Positions 19,401 to 26,662 of a DNA stretch of 64,000 bases are shown in pieces. The number at the start of each line of letters is the position of its first letter. The stretch's first letter is position 1. The notes beneath the pieces were generated by a model that had not been told where the DNA came from, made no database searches, and saw only the letters and a program-made list of their open reading frames with translations. The stretch comes from Kiritimatiellia bacterium (lineage in GTDB: Bacteria > Verrucomicrobiota > Kiritimatiellia > CAIQIC01 > JAGNIJ01), in contig JAGNIJ010000015.1 of NCBI GenBank assembly GCA_018001225.1, positions 18,355 to 82,354 of the forward strand, in the 5' to 3' direction. The position numbers were made by a program, and so were the translations under genes.

Positions 19401-20006
19401 GATTTCGGCGAGGCCTACAGCCTCTTCACCGCGGAGGAAAGGCCCTTCCAGTTTCCCGGCGTACTGGAAATCACCCCGCACAGTGTCGTTCAGGTCCGGG
19501 TGTACCTGGATTCCACCGCGACGCCATGCAAAGGCGCGGCCGTCGAGGTGGACCGTATCCTGCTGATGTGGGTGCCGGAGCCGACGGCTGGCGACGCCGA
19601 CGGCAACCTGCTGCCGGACGACTTTGAACGGCTGGTGTGGGGCGGGACAGGCCAGGATCCTTTTGCCGACGACGATGGCGACGGTTATCCCAACCTGCAG
19701 GAAATGTTGGAGGGCACGGACCCGCGCCGTTCCTCTTCCTTCCCGGGGGTTCCTCCGGCCGGCCTCGCCATACCGGAAGTGAGCAGCCAGACCCTGGCGC
19801 AGGGAACCTTCTCTTTCGTGTGCCCGTGGCCGACCGAATACCAGTCGGCGTTTGTCTTTGCCCTGGATGCCTCCGGCGATCTACGCGGCGGCTTTAGCCC
19901 CAGCGGGATCCCGCCCTCCTATGAGAATGATGCTGTTACATTTAGCGTGCTGGCCTCAACGCCCGGTGATCGCAGGTTCTATCGCATTCGTATGTCGTTG
20001 AAATAG
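16452..20006 (+). CDS. Exported FG-GAP/calcium-loop repeat protein (1184 aa)
   Basis: The start is placed at ATG 16452 (MYPKIHRRTGLVLALALLL), which gives a good signal peptide; a start 48 bases earlier would add an unlikely charged extension. Residues about 35-60 contain an FG-GAP/VCBS-like motif (VGDFDGNGLQDVAVVDR), suggesting an N-terminal beta-propeller. Around 570-640 lie thrombospondin type 3-like calcium loops: DSDGDGVPDYVE, DGDGDGLSDLDE and DTDGDTFSDYDE, with a related pair near the C-terminus (DADGNLLPDDFE, DDDGDGYPNLQE). The end, RRFYRIRMSLK, resembles the closing strand of secreted verrucomicrobial proteins. It overlaps the previous gene by 20 bases. A calcium-stabilised surface or matrix protein is likely; no enzyme signature is visible. 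Confidence 0.8.
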   Translation: MYPKIHRRTGLVLALALLLAALPAEGALVYQTPSEFMTVGDFDGNGLQDVAVVDRASGAYRLAYQAPAGVLTWAAARAAGLDDVTGVTVGRLLSTARDALAFTAPALNRVHIMDDAEPGSSGSPLPVNPAGVAPTDVLALDIGGAGNTALDDLIVASEYDAAYCPLDEYRNTGGVFSYLLRAWEHGLVHDMQSVLVRAGEAEAAVLTSRLSGQTYVRAYCVTNGNPELILENALDFEDGLILFGHFGASALPKGVAYEPGQAALVLFNWIESGGPLPFTLVQMQIVPMGSPVAGVFLIPERSHVCVLYENGQANIYQLNDIFTFTLVQAVPSPGAGLYITGVVPLPGQDMMLLSGSEAGGPSTHHSILRWNGYSYQALGGGSLPVLSGAAGRANVFLFHEEPFVSSDPQSLAVLRADDWSIAVTLSPWPEQVYATVEQDAGPPDGLGNPIVKNLGYAPAGAEYSLVNQYHPSISLWSQEPAAGIVEATVQASPPGGLNNQPVTVHLSADPSHFNVYYRYGSRETWRLFLQDLVLFEETDLQCFAHEVASGARSPIRTFAYRFMETPGAMDSDGDGVPDYVEIARGLDPIASGPDGDGDGLSDLDELLLDTDPAKVDTDGDTFSDYDEIRYGTDPKNAASKPPPGATIPAGTERYGQRLAFDLIATPRPYDAFGGVTSLAETGAWVYAHTLTGPWLVQSPALMLGGTGVTNPAARLSFTGEDLSPGFVAVATENCFPISTAYPDKNLGREIVRLVPRPDHRPPDVPCVYGGGSLAVEASNWVASASNAYAGLQTPRVTTSLGIIDTLVTLLMERKIGDILFSRGEMADPRISLLSFRVNDADAIVPTVSQLRNIEKATNDGRPAYRLSAMHDALHAYVYGASDTDKLNLRRVVQRVYRASSLSNMPPPAATTLLPVDAIRAFLINSNLPSFYSNSATMSPSAMESALRAVSNALAAVPERPMVTLLLEIRDDSFSGGCTVLYDVDFGEAYSLFTAEERPFQFPGVLEITPHSVVQVRVYLDSTATPCKGAAVEVDRILLMWVPEPTAGDADGNLLPDDFERLVWGGTGQDPFADDDGDGYPNLQEMLEGTDPRRSSSFPGVPPAGLAIPEVSSQTLAQGTFSFVCPWPTEYQSAFVFALDASGDLRGGFSPSGIPPSYENDAVTFSVLASTPGDRRFYRIRMSLK

Positions 20007-20101
20007 CAAGGCGCCTTGTCGGCCTGGAGCGGAGGGAGTTCGACGAAAGAGAAATAGGGCCGCTCGGGAAGGTCGTGCGGGGCGCAGAAAGAAGACCCGA
20101 C

Positions 20102-21154
20102 ATGAGCAGACATCGCTGCAGGGGACGCGCGGGAAGAAACGCAACAACGGGAATAGTCCTGGCGAGTCTGTTGTGGGGCGCCACAGCGGCGGCGCAAACG
20201 ATCACCTCGTTTACCAACGGGTACCTGACCTTCGAGAATCCGGATCCCAACCTGTACTACCGCGTAGAATATCGCCCGAATCTCTCGGGAACTGACGAGT
20301 GGGACGGGTTGTATCAGCGGCTGCGCAACATCAAAACAACCGACCCCTTCGTTTGCGTGCCGGTGGGCGTCATGTACCGGGTGGCCGGCCGCGCCACGCC
20401 GTGGCCCGGGGACGCCGTGGGCAACGCGACCCCGGCGCAAGTGCTCAATGGCGCCACGTTTTCCACGGCGGCCGGCTCCGGCCTGGTCGGCACGATGCCC
20501 AACATCGGGGCGCAAAACGTCACGCCGGGCGCGACGGCCAGGTCCATCAGTGCGGGCTATCACAACGGCTCGGGCACGGTGGAGGGGGACCCGGACTTGG
20601 TGGCGGGCAACATCCGAACCGGGTTCGTGATCTTCGGAGTTTCGGGATCCTTCAGGGGCATTGCCGGGGGAACAAACGAATATGACGCGGGCGTGCCGAA
20701 AACGGGGCAAACCATAGCCTACGCCGCCGGTGACGATGGAGCCTTGGAGCGAGGCGTCCCGTGGCCCAATCCCCGGTTTACCGTGCTGCCCAATACAAAC
20801 TGCGTGATGGATAACCTCACAGGTTTGACCTGGGCGCGGGATGCAAATCAGTTCAGCCGAATCAGTTGGGGCCTCGCGATCACCAACTGCAACGATCTGT
20901 CGTATGGCGGGTATTCCGATTGGCGGCTGCCAACCGTGCGGGAATTGCATAGCCTGGTTGACTTCGGGCAGTTTACCCCGTCGCTGCCCCCGGACCACCC
21001 GTTCAACAACGTTCAGATGGACTACTATTGGACCAGCACCACGTGCGCGGACCTGTCCCCCTGGGCCTGGATCGTCCGTTTTGATCTTGGCTACGTGTAC
21101 GATGACCTCAAAACAATCACCTACTTTGTCTGGCCCGTCCGCGGCGGCCCGTGA
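20102..21154 (+). CDS. Exported protein with tail-fibre-like repeat and DUF1566 (Lcl_C) domain
   Basis: The 350-residue protein starts at ATG 20102 (MSRHRCRGRAGRNATTG) with a signal peptide ending near AAAQT; a GTG nine codons upstream is possible. The middle contains GLVGTMPNIGAQNVTPGA and SISAGYHNGSGTVEGDPDLV, a pattern familiar from phage tail-fibre and baseplate proteins. The last 115 residues, from NLTGLTWARDANQ through YGGYSDWRLPTVRELHSLVD and DYYWTSTTCADLSPWAW, are a DUF1566 (Lcl C-terminal) domain, a lectin-like fold found in many surface proteins of this group. It follows the 1184-aa gene by 95 bases on the same strand. A carbohydrate- or surface-binding role is inferred from the fold; nothing is known of the partner. 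Confidence 0.8.
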   Translation: MSRHRCRGRAGRNATTGIVLASLLWGATAAAQTITSFTNGYLTFENPDPNLYYRVEYRPNLSGTDEWDGLYQRLRNIKTTDPFVCVPVGVMYRVAGRATPWPGDAVGNATPAQVLNGATFSTAAGSGLVGTMPNIGAQNVTPGATARSISAGYHNGSGTVEGDPDLVAGNIRTGFVIFGVSGSFRGIAGGTNEYDAGVPKTGQTIAYAAGDDGALERGVPWPNPRFTVLPNTNCVMDNLTGLTWARDANQFSRISWGLAITNCNDLSYGGYSDWRLPTVRELHSLVDFGQFTPSLPPDHPFNNVQMDYYWTSTTCADLSPWAWIVRFDLGYVYDDLKTITYFVWPVRGGP

Positions 21155-21173
21155 GAAACTACTGGATTCGGAT

Positions 21174-21207
21174 AACTCCAGGTTGGGGCCCGCCGCGCCA
21201 AGGAGTT
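21174..21207 (+). terminator. Imperfect hairpin after the secreted-protein cluster
   Basis: aactcc (21174-21179) pairs with ggagtt (21202-21207), and inside it ttgg (21183-21186) pairs with ccaa (21198-21201). There is no T-run. It is a possible transcript end for the cluster before dapL; weak evidence. Confidence 0.3.
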
Positions 21208-21362
21208 CCCCATAGGATTCCAAGACCGGCTGGAAGACCCTTCTGAACGCCTCGCGCCGCAGGCAAGGTGACGCCGGCCTGGCAAATCCTTTTCTCTATT
21301 TCCATCGTGCGATTTTCTCGGGAACATGCTATGCGTACCGGCCCGGAACAAAAGGAAACGAA

Positions 21363-22586
21363 ATGGACTTGCAGAAACTGTTCGCCGAGCGCATCGGCGG
21401 TGCGCAGTTCGGGCTGGGCACCGAGATCTACAAATTCGAGAAGATCAAGCGCGCCAAGGCCGCCGCGCTGAAGGCGCGGCCGCAGGTCGAGCTGCTGGAT
21501 TTCGGGGTGGGGGAGCCGGACCAGCTCGCGCCGTTCCCGATCCGTGAGGCGCTGAAGAAGGCCGTGGACGATCCGGCGAACCGCGGCTACGCCGACAACG
21601 GCATCCGCGAGTTCCGCGTCGCCGCCTGCCGCTACATGGAGTCGTTCTTCGGCGTCCAGGGCCTGAACCCGGACACCGAGGTGAACCACAGCATCGGCTC
21701 CAAGCCGGCGCTGGCCATGCTGCCGCTCTGCTTCGTTAATCCCGGCGACGTCGTGCTGACCACCGTGCCCGGCTATCCCGTCATGGCCACGCACGCGAAG
21801 TACCTCGGCGCGGAGATCGTCAAGCTGCCCCTCGAGCGGGCCAACGGCTTCTTCCCGGACCTCAAGAAGATCAAGCCGACGACGCTGAAGAAGGCCAAGC
21901 TGCTCTACGTCAACTATCCCAACAACCCGACGGGCGCGGCGGCCACGGAGGCGTTCTTCGACGAGTTGATCGCGTTTGCCGCGAAGCACCACGTCCTCGT
22001 CGTCCAGGACGCCGCCTACGCGACGCTCATCTACGGGCGGCCGCGGCTCTCGATCCTCGGCCGGCCGGGCGGCAAGGACGTCGCGATCGAGCTGCACTCG
22101 ATGAGCAAGAGCTACAACATGACCGGCTGGCGGTTGGGCTTCGTCGCGGGCGCCGCCGGCGCGGTGAAGGCCTTCGCCGAGGTCAAGGACAACACCGACT
22201 CGGGCCAATTCAAGGCCATCCAGCACGCCGCCTGCGCCGGGGTCGTCGACCGGCAGCTCTCCGAGGCGATCCGCGGCCATTACGAGAAGCGGCTGAAGCT
22301 GCTTGTCGCCGCGCTGCGGCGGGCGGGTTTCGATGCGGAGATGCCGGGCGGGACGTTCTACCTCTACGTCCCCGCGCCGAAGGCCGGCGGGAAGACGGCC
22401 TTCAAGACCGCCGAGGACGCGTCCCAGTACCTGCTGCGGGAGCATTCCGTGTCCACCGTGCCGTGGGACGATGTCGGGGCGTTCCTGCGCTTCTCCGCCA
22501 CGTTCGAGTCGCGCGGCGACGCGGACGACCAGCGCGTGATCGCCGAACTGGAAAAACGGCTGGCCGCGGCGGATTGGAAGTTCTGA
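21363..22586 (+). CDS. dapL: LL-diaminopimelate aminotransferase
   Basis: The 407-residue fold-type I aminotransferase converts tetrahydrodipicolinate plus glutamate directly to LL-diaminopimelate, the short lysine/peptidoglycan route used by chlamydiae and Verrucomicrobium. Visible features are FGVGEPDQLAPFPIREAL near residue 50, the substrate loop YADNGIREFR, NYPNNPTGAAAT around 180-195, QDAAYATLIYG, and SMSKSYNMTGWRLGF, in which Lys249 would bind pyridoxal phosphate. An AAAGGA site lies about nine bases before ATG 21363. The ACT-domain gene follows after only 10 bases. A truncated copy of its 5' end lies at 7508-7624. The DapL assignment over other class I aminotransferases rests on the N-terminal and central motifs and is good but not absolute. 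Confidence 0.85.
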   Translation: MDLQKLFAERIGGAQFGLGTEIYKFEKIKRAKAAALKARPQVELLDFGVGEPDQLAPFPIREALKKAVDDPANRGYADNGIREFRVAACRYMESFFGVQGLNPDTEVNHSIGSKPALAMLPLCFVNPGDVVLTTVPGYPVMATHAKYLGAEIVKLPLERANGFFPDLKKIKPTTLKKAKLLYVNYPNNPTGAAATEAFFDELIAFAAKHHVLVVQDAAYATLIYGRPRLSILGRPGGKDVAIELHSMSKSYNMTGWRLGFVAGAAGAVKAFAEVKDNTDSGQFKAIQHAACAGVVDRQLSEAIRGHYEKRLKLLVAALRRAGFDAEMPGGTFYLYVPAPKAGGKTAFKTAEDASQYLLREHSVSTVPWDDVGAFLRFSATFESRGDADDQRVIAELEKRLAAADWKF

Positions 22587-22596
22587 AAGGATTCCG

Positions 22597-23022
22597 ATGA
22601 GTTCCTCCATCGTGCATAGCGTGCGCAAGGCCCGGCAGATCGCGGTGTTCATCGACGACGTCCCCGGGACGCTCTCGGAGGTGACGTCGCTGTTGAGCCG
22701 GCAGGGCCTGAACATCTACGCGCTGTCGCTGGCCGAGGGCATCGGCCACGGGTACGTGCGGATGGTCGTGGATAATCCGGACGAGGCCATCCGGGTCCTG
22801 CGCGAGGCCGAGGAACTGGTGATCGAGCGCGAGGTGCTGCTGGTGGATCTCGTGAACGTGCGCGGCGCGCTCGGGGACATGACGCGGCAGCTGGCGGAGG
22901 CCGGGATCAACCTGGAGTACGCCTACTGCGCCGGCGGGCCGAGCGTGGAGAAGGGGCTGGTGATCGTGCGGGTGGACCAGACCGAGAAGGCCCTCGCCGT
23001 GCTGGGCGGGGAGGGTCGTTGA
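22597..23022 (+). CDS. Double ACT-domain regulatory protein
   Basis: The 141-residue protein consists of two ACT modules in tandem. The first has AVFIDDVPGTLSEVTSLLS (about 15-33) with GLNIYALSLAEG; the second has NVRGALGDMTRQLAEAGIN (about 88-106) followed by LEYAYCAG and VIVRVDQTEKAL. ACT domains bind amino acids and regulate metabolic enzymes. No catalytic domain is attached, as in free-standing ACT proteins of the PVC group. An AAAGGA site precedes the ATG. Its position directly behind dapL suggests feedback sensing of lysine or another amino acid, which is inference. Its stop overlaps the next start in TGATG. Confidence 0.85.
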   Translation: MSSSIVHSVRKARQIAVFIDDVPGTLSEVTSLLSRQGLNIYALSLAEGIGHGYVRMVVDNPDEAIRVLREAEELVIEREVLLVDLVNVRGALGDMTRQLAEAGINLEYAYCAGGPSVEKGLVIVRVDQTEKALAVLGGEGR

Positions 23023-24749
23023 TGAACGCCCCGGAACGCCGCCCCGCGTGGCGGCGCGCGCTGGCCCTGGTCTGTTTCCTGGTCGCGGCGTGCGCCCTCG
23101 GGCTCGTGGCCCTGATTGCCTGGAAGGGCGGGCGCTGGACCGGCGCGATCGGCGGGCTGACGGTCTCCGCGGGCAATCCCTGCAGCCGGTTGTGGCTGGC
23201 TGCCGCCGCGCTCCTGGCCGGCCGCCTGCTCTGGTCCGGGCTCCCGCGGGATCGCGGCGCGTGGGCCCGCCTGGCGGGCCGGCTCCTTCTGCTCGCGGTC
23301 AGCCTGTGGGGATCGTGGCGGCTCGGTGAGTGGGCGCTTCGCCGCGCGCTGCGCGCGAACGAAAGCTCGGGCGACCTCCGTGAACTGGAGGCCTTCAACG
23401 AAGGGGAGGACATCGCGGTCAAGGCCGCCCATGCCCTGGCCGCCATCACCCGGGTCAGCCCGAACAAGGGGTTGGCCTACGAGCTCAAGCCGAACCTCGA
23501 CATGGATTTCGGGCATCGCAGCCTGAAGACCAACTCCGACGGCATGCGGGAGAGCCGGGAGTACTCGAAGGAGAAGCCGGCCGATACTTTGCGGATCATC
23601 GGGATCGGCGACTCCGGGATGTTCGGCTGGGCCTGTCACCAGGGGGAGAATTACCTCGATGCCCTGGAGAATCGCCTGGCGGATCGCCCGGGCCCCCTGA
23701 AGTACGAGGTCTTGAACCTCGCGGTGCCCGGGTACAACACCTACCAGGAAGTCGAACTGCTCCGGTACAAGGGGCTGGCCTACTCGCCGGATATCGTGAT
23801 CGTCGGGTGGTGCGAGAACGACCTGCTGCCGCCGTTCTTCCTGATGAAGCAGCGGGCGTACGACGAAAGGGGCGTGTCCTACCTTTATCTCCTCCTGTTC
23901 AGCCGGGAGGAGTTCCGGCGCCGGACGCAGCCGGAGGTGATGCGGCTGGACGAGGTGGACCCGCGGTACGTCGCCCCGGAAATCCTGGAGAATTCCGGCC
24001 CGGAGGGCGTCCTGAAATCGCTGCGGGAACTGAAGCGTCTTTCGGAGGAGCGCGGGTTCCGGGTGCTGGTCTTCGGTCCCATGGTGCCGGAGATCGTGAC
24101 CGCCTGCCGGCGGGAGGGCCTCGAGTGCTGGTCCAGCTTCACGCTGCGGCAGGAGGACTATCCCGACGCGAATATCCACGGCATGCATCCGCGGCCGAAG
24201 GCCAACCTGATCCTTGCAGAGCACCTGGAAAAGGAACTTGACCGCCTTGGTTGGCTGGGCGGCGCGTCCGCCGCGCTCCCGGCGGCGGCGGCCGACGAGG
24301 GGCCCTCCCGTCTGCAGCCGATGGTCGAACGATATCGCGGCCAGAAGCTGGCCGTGTTGTGCGCGCAGCAGCGGGAGGAGGGGCCGGTCTATTTCCCGGA
24401 AATGACGTCCATCCTGGTCTCCGAATTCCGCCGGGCGGGCCTGGAGTGCATGGACCTCGGATTCGAGCTGCCGTCGTTCGACCTCCAGAAGTTTTTCGAG
24501 GCCGGCGAGACGGAGCCGGCCCTGGACGCGGCCGCCGGGGGGCGGGCCGGGGTCATCGTGGCCGCGCTGGTGGAGCCGGGGCCGGGCGGCCTGCGCATCC
24601 GTTTTTCCGTGAACTCGGTGGTCCGGCGTAGCACCGTCTGGAGCGGTCAGTTCCGGGAGAGCCTGGCGGAGGATGGCGCGCCGCTGGCCCAGCAGGCGGC
24701 GGCCGCCTGGATCGCACAACTGCGGGCGGCCGCCCCCGAAGTGAAATAG
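23022..24749 (+). CDS. Membrane-anchored SGNH/GDSL-type hydrolase
   Basis: The start is taken as ATG 23022, overlapping the ACT gene stop by one base (TGATG); a TTG one codon earlier is also in frame. The 575-residue protein has three hydrophobic helices in its first 100 residues, then an SGNH domain: RIIGIGDSGMFGW supplies the nucleophile Ser198, LNLAVPGYNTYQE the Gly block, VGWCENDLLPP the Asn block and NIHGMHPRPKAN the catalytic Asp/His region (His386 or His389). Such domains remove or transfer acyl groups on glycans and lipids outside the cytoplasm. The C-terminal 150 residues form an extra alpha/beta domain I do not recognise. Acyl-ester hydrolysis at the envelope is likely; the substrate is unknown. 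Confidence 0.75.
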   Translation: MNAPERRPAWRRALALVCFLVAACALGLVALIAWKGGRWTGAIGGLTVSAGNPCSRLWLAAAALLAGRLLWSGLPRDRGAWARLAGRLLLLAVSLWGSWRLGEWALRRALRANESSGDLRELEAFNEGEDIAVKAAHALAAITRVSPNKGLAYELKPNLDMDFGHRSLKTNSDGMRESREYSKEKPADTLRIIGIGDSGMFGWACHQGENYLDALENRLADRPGPLKYEVLNLAVPGYNTYQEVELLRYKGLAYSPDIVIVGWCENDLLPPFFLMKQRAYDERGVSYLYLLLFSREEFRRRTQPEVMRLDEVDPRYVAPEILENSGPEGVLKSLRELKRLSEERGFRVLVFGPMVPEIVTACRREGLECWSSFTLRQEDYPDANIHGMHPRPKANLILAEHLEKELDRLGWLGGASAALPAAAADEGPSRLQPMVERYRGQKLAVLCAQQREEGPVYFPEMTSILVSEFRRAGLECMDLGFELPSFDLQKFFEAGETEPALDAAAGGRAGVIVAALVEPGPGGLRIRFSVNSVVRRSTVWSGQFRESLAEDGAPLAQQAAAAWIAQLRAAAPEVK

Positions 24750-24820
24750 CCGCGCCCGTACCGCGCAGATCATCGCCGCGGAACGTACGCCGTTGAAGCG
24801 GGGTGGCGTCTAGCGCGCGG

Positions 24821-25012
24821 CTACACCTTGCAGGTCATGTCCTCGCCGCAACAAAGGGGGGACTTGATTTTCCCGTGACCGTTCGGGCACTTTGAAACCT
24901 GCACCTTCGCGCCGTTCTCCAGCGTCAGGGTGTCGTTCACAAGCGGGGCTCCGCATTTTCCGCAGGTCGCGTTGACGGTCATGCCGCATTTTTCGCATTC
25001 GTATGTTGCCAT
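24821..25012 (-). CDS. Small zinc-ribbon protein
   Basis: The 63-residue product starts MATYECEKCGMTVNATCGKC and ends SPLCCGEDMTCKV. Four Cys in two CxxC pairs (ECEKCG, TCGKCG) form an obvious zinc or iron knuckle, and a second set (KCPNGHG, LCCGEDMTC) could bind another metal. The chosen ATG is preceded by a GGAAGGG site; a Met five codons upstream (MEGKI) is an alternative. It is transcribed divergently from ferritin with 155 bases between, suggesting a link to iron or redox homeostasis. No specific function is known for it. Confidence 0.75.
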   Translation of the reverse strand: MATYECEKCGMTVNATCGKCGAPLVNDTLTLENGAKVQVSKCPNGHGKIKSPLCCGEDMTCKV

Positions 25013-25042
25013 GATTTTCCCTTCCATTCTTGCGTTCCTCCC

Positions 25043-25070
25043 AGTATACTCCGGGCGGGGCCCGGCGCAA
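25043..25070 (-). promoter_or_regulatory. Promoter of the zinc-ribbon gene
   Basis: Read on the minus strand, TTGCGC (25070-25065), a 16-base spacer and TATACT (25048-25043). Transcription would begin near 25036, about 24 bases before the ATG. Confidence 0.5.
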
Positions 25071-25167
25071 CCCGGCCCGATAAAAAAACCGGTTTGCAAC
25101 TGGCGCGAGCGGCCCGCATGCGTTATGCTGTCTAAACACGGAATCCATAACCCAACCGGAGGAAAAG

Positions 25168-25662
25168 ATGATCAGCAGCAAGATGGCGAAGGCGATCAAC
25201 GGGCAGATCAACAAGGAATTGTATTCGTCGTACCTGTACCTGGCGATGTCGGCGCAGGCGGAGGACCTGGGGCTGAAGGGCTTTGCCAACTGGTTCAGGG
25301 TCCAGGCCGCCGAGGAAAACGGGCACGCGATGAAGTTTTTCCACTACCTGGGCGAACAAGGCGCGCGCGTCAAACTGGCCGCCATCGACCAGCCGCCTGT
25401 GGAATTCAAGTCCGCGAAGGCCATGTTCGAGGAAACCCTCAAGCACGAGAAATACGTCACGGCCAGTATCCATGCCCTCGTGGACCTCGCGCTCGCGGAG
25501 AAGGATCACGCGACGGGCAGTTTCCTGAAGTGGTTCGTGGACGAGCAGGTCGAGGAGGAGGCCAACGCCCAGGAGATCGTGGACTGGCTGAAGTTGGCCG
25601 GCGACGCCGGCAACGCCCTGTTGTTCCTCGATTCCAAGCTGGGCGCCCGCAAGGCGGACTAG
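25168..25662 (+). CDS. ftnA: Non-haem ferritin
   Basis: The 164-residue four-helix protein matches bacterial ferritin in length. The ferroxidase ligands are visible: Glu in NKELYSSYLYLAM (helix A), the AAEENGHAMKFF motif with Glu and His (helix B), a Glu in TLKHEKYVT (helix C) and the VDEQVEEEANAQEIVD stretch with Gln and Glu (helix D). It oxidises Fe(II) and stores iron as a mineral in a 24-subunit cytosolic shell. A strong CGGAGGA site lies just upstream of ATG 25168. It is divergent from the zinc-ribbon gene. Family assignment is firm. Confidence 0.93.
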   Translation: MISSKMAKAINGQINKELYSSYLYLAMSAQAEDLGLKGFANWFRVQAAEENGHAMKFFHYLGEQGARVKLAAIDQPPVEFKSAKAMFEETLKHEKYVTASIHALVDLALAEKDHATGSFLKWFVDEQVEEEANAQEIVDWLKLAGDAGNALLFLDSKLGARKAD

Positions 25663-25698
25663 GTCCGCGGCGCTCTGCCCCGGGAGTTTATCTACGGC

Positions 25699-25728
25699 TT
25701 GCACTCCGCCGGAGCGGAGTGCTAGTCT
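25699..25728 (+). promoter_or_regulatory. Promoter with a palindrome in its spacer
   Basis: TTGCAC (25699-25704), an 18-base spacer and TAGTCT (25723-25728) form a plausible promoter for the next gene. The arms gcactccg (25701-25708) and cggagtgc (25715-25722) are perfect complements and fill the spacer and part of the -35 box. The palindrome could be an operator or, if transcribed from ferritin, a terminator hairpin followed by a broken T-run. Confidence 0.45.
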
Positions 25729-25762
25729 CTTTCAGCTTTTTTAAAGGAAAGAGGGGCGAGGC

Positions 25763-26662
25763 ATGAAGAAAATCCGATTCGTGGCGATGTTCGTTCTGGC
25801 GGCGGTCCTGGCCGGTCCGGCGTATCCGGCCGCGACGCCGACCCCGCGGCAGTTGACTCTCCTGGTGGTCCCGGCCCGTTATAACGTGCTGCAGGTGGCC
25901 TTCGATGCCGCCTCGCTGGCGCCCGTGGTGCTGGTGTCCTACCAGGGCGACGCCACGACGGAGAACCCGCTGCTGCACGCCTGGAACGGCTCGGAGTGGG
26001 TCTACGTGTCCACGGACGATTTCCGCGATGCCCAGTTCCTTCAGGTCTCTCCGTCCCAGGCCATCCTCGTCGGCGACGAGAAGCTGCTGCCCCCCGTCCT
26101 CGTGACCTCCGTGGGTGCCTGGTGCCCGAAGACGCTGACCGTCCCGGCCACGGATCCCGCGGGGCTGGTCAACGCCCTCGGCGCGCACCTGGATTTTTCC
26201 AGCCGGGACTGGAAGTGGATGGCCTCGCGCTACAACATGAATCTGCAGGATCTCAACCGCGAGCGGCGTCAGGAAAGCTGGTATGACCAGAAAGGCTACC
26301 AGGACGGGATGACCCCGAAGCTGGAGGCCATCCCGCGGCATCGGCGCGGCCGCCCGGCGGCCGGGTACCAGTCGGCCGCGTCGGCGCCCGTTTCTGTTCC
26401 GCCGGCCAAGGTCGTGACGGAGGTCGAGGCGCAGGAGGTGCCGGCGGTGCAGGTGCCCGATGAGGCGAAGCCCGAGGAACCCGCCCCGGTCGCGGAGCCG
26501 CGGCTCTCCATCCCGGCGCCCGACGCGCCGGCGGACGCCGAGGAGCCCAAGAAGGGCCGCAGGAGCCGCAAGGCGGACAAGGACGCCAAGGACGAAGCCG
26601 GGACACCTCCCGAGGGCTGGGAGGAGAAGGCTTCCACCGCCGACCCTCTGCCGGTCAAATGA
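25763..26662 (+). CDS. Exported protein of unknown function with charged proline-rich tail
   Basis: The 299-residue product begins MKKIRFVAMFVLAAVLAG with a cleavable signal peptide ending near YPAAT. Residues about 28-175 form a compact domain (LTLLVVPARYNVLQVAFD, LVSYQGDATTENPLLHAWNG, DWKWMASRYNMNLQDLN) of no family I recognise. The rest is low complexity, rich in Pro, Ala, Glu and Lys (EAKPEEPAPVAEP, KKGRRSRKADKDAKDE), probably disordered. The next gene overlaps its stop in ATGA, so the two are cotranslated. A GAAAGAGGGGCGAGG purine stretch precedes the ATG. Likely periplasmic or envelope-associated. Confidence 0.7.
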   Translation: MKKIRFVAMFVLAAVLAGPAYPAATPTPRQLTLLVVPARYNVLQVAFDAASLAPVVLVSYQGDATTENPLLHAWNGSEWVYVSTDDFRDAQFLQVSPSQAILVGDEKLLPPVLVTSVGAWCPKTLTVPATDPAGLVNALGAHLDFSSRDWKWMASRYNMNLQDLNRERRQESWYDQKGYQDGMTPKLEAIPRHRRGRPAAGYQSAASAPVSVPPAKVVTEVEAQEVPAVQVPDEAKPEEPAPVAEPRLSIPAPDAPADAEEPKKGRRSRKADKDAKDEAGTPPEGWEEKASTADPLPVK

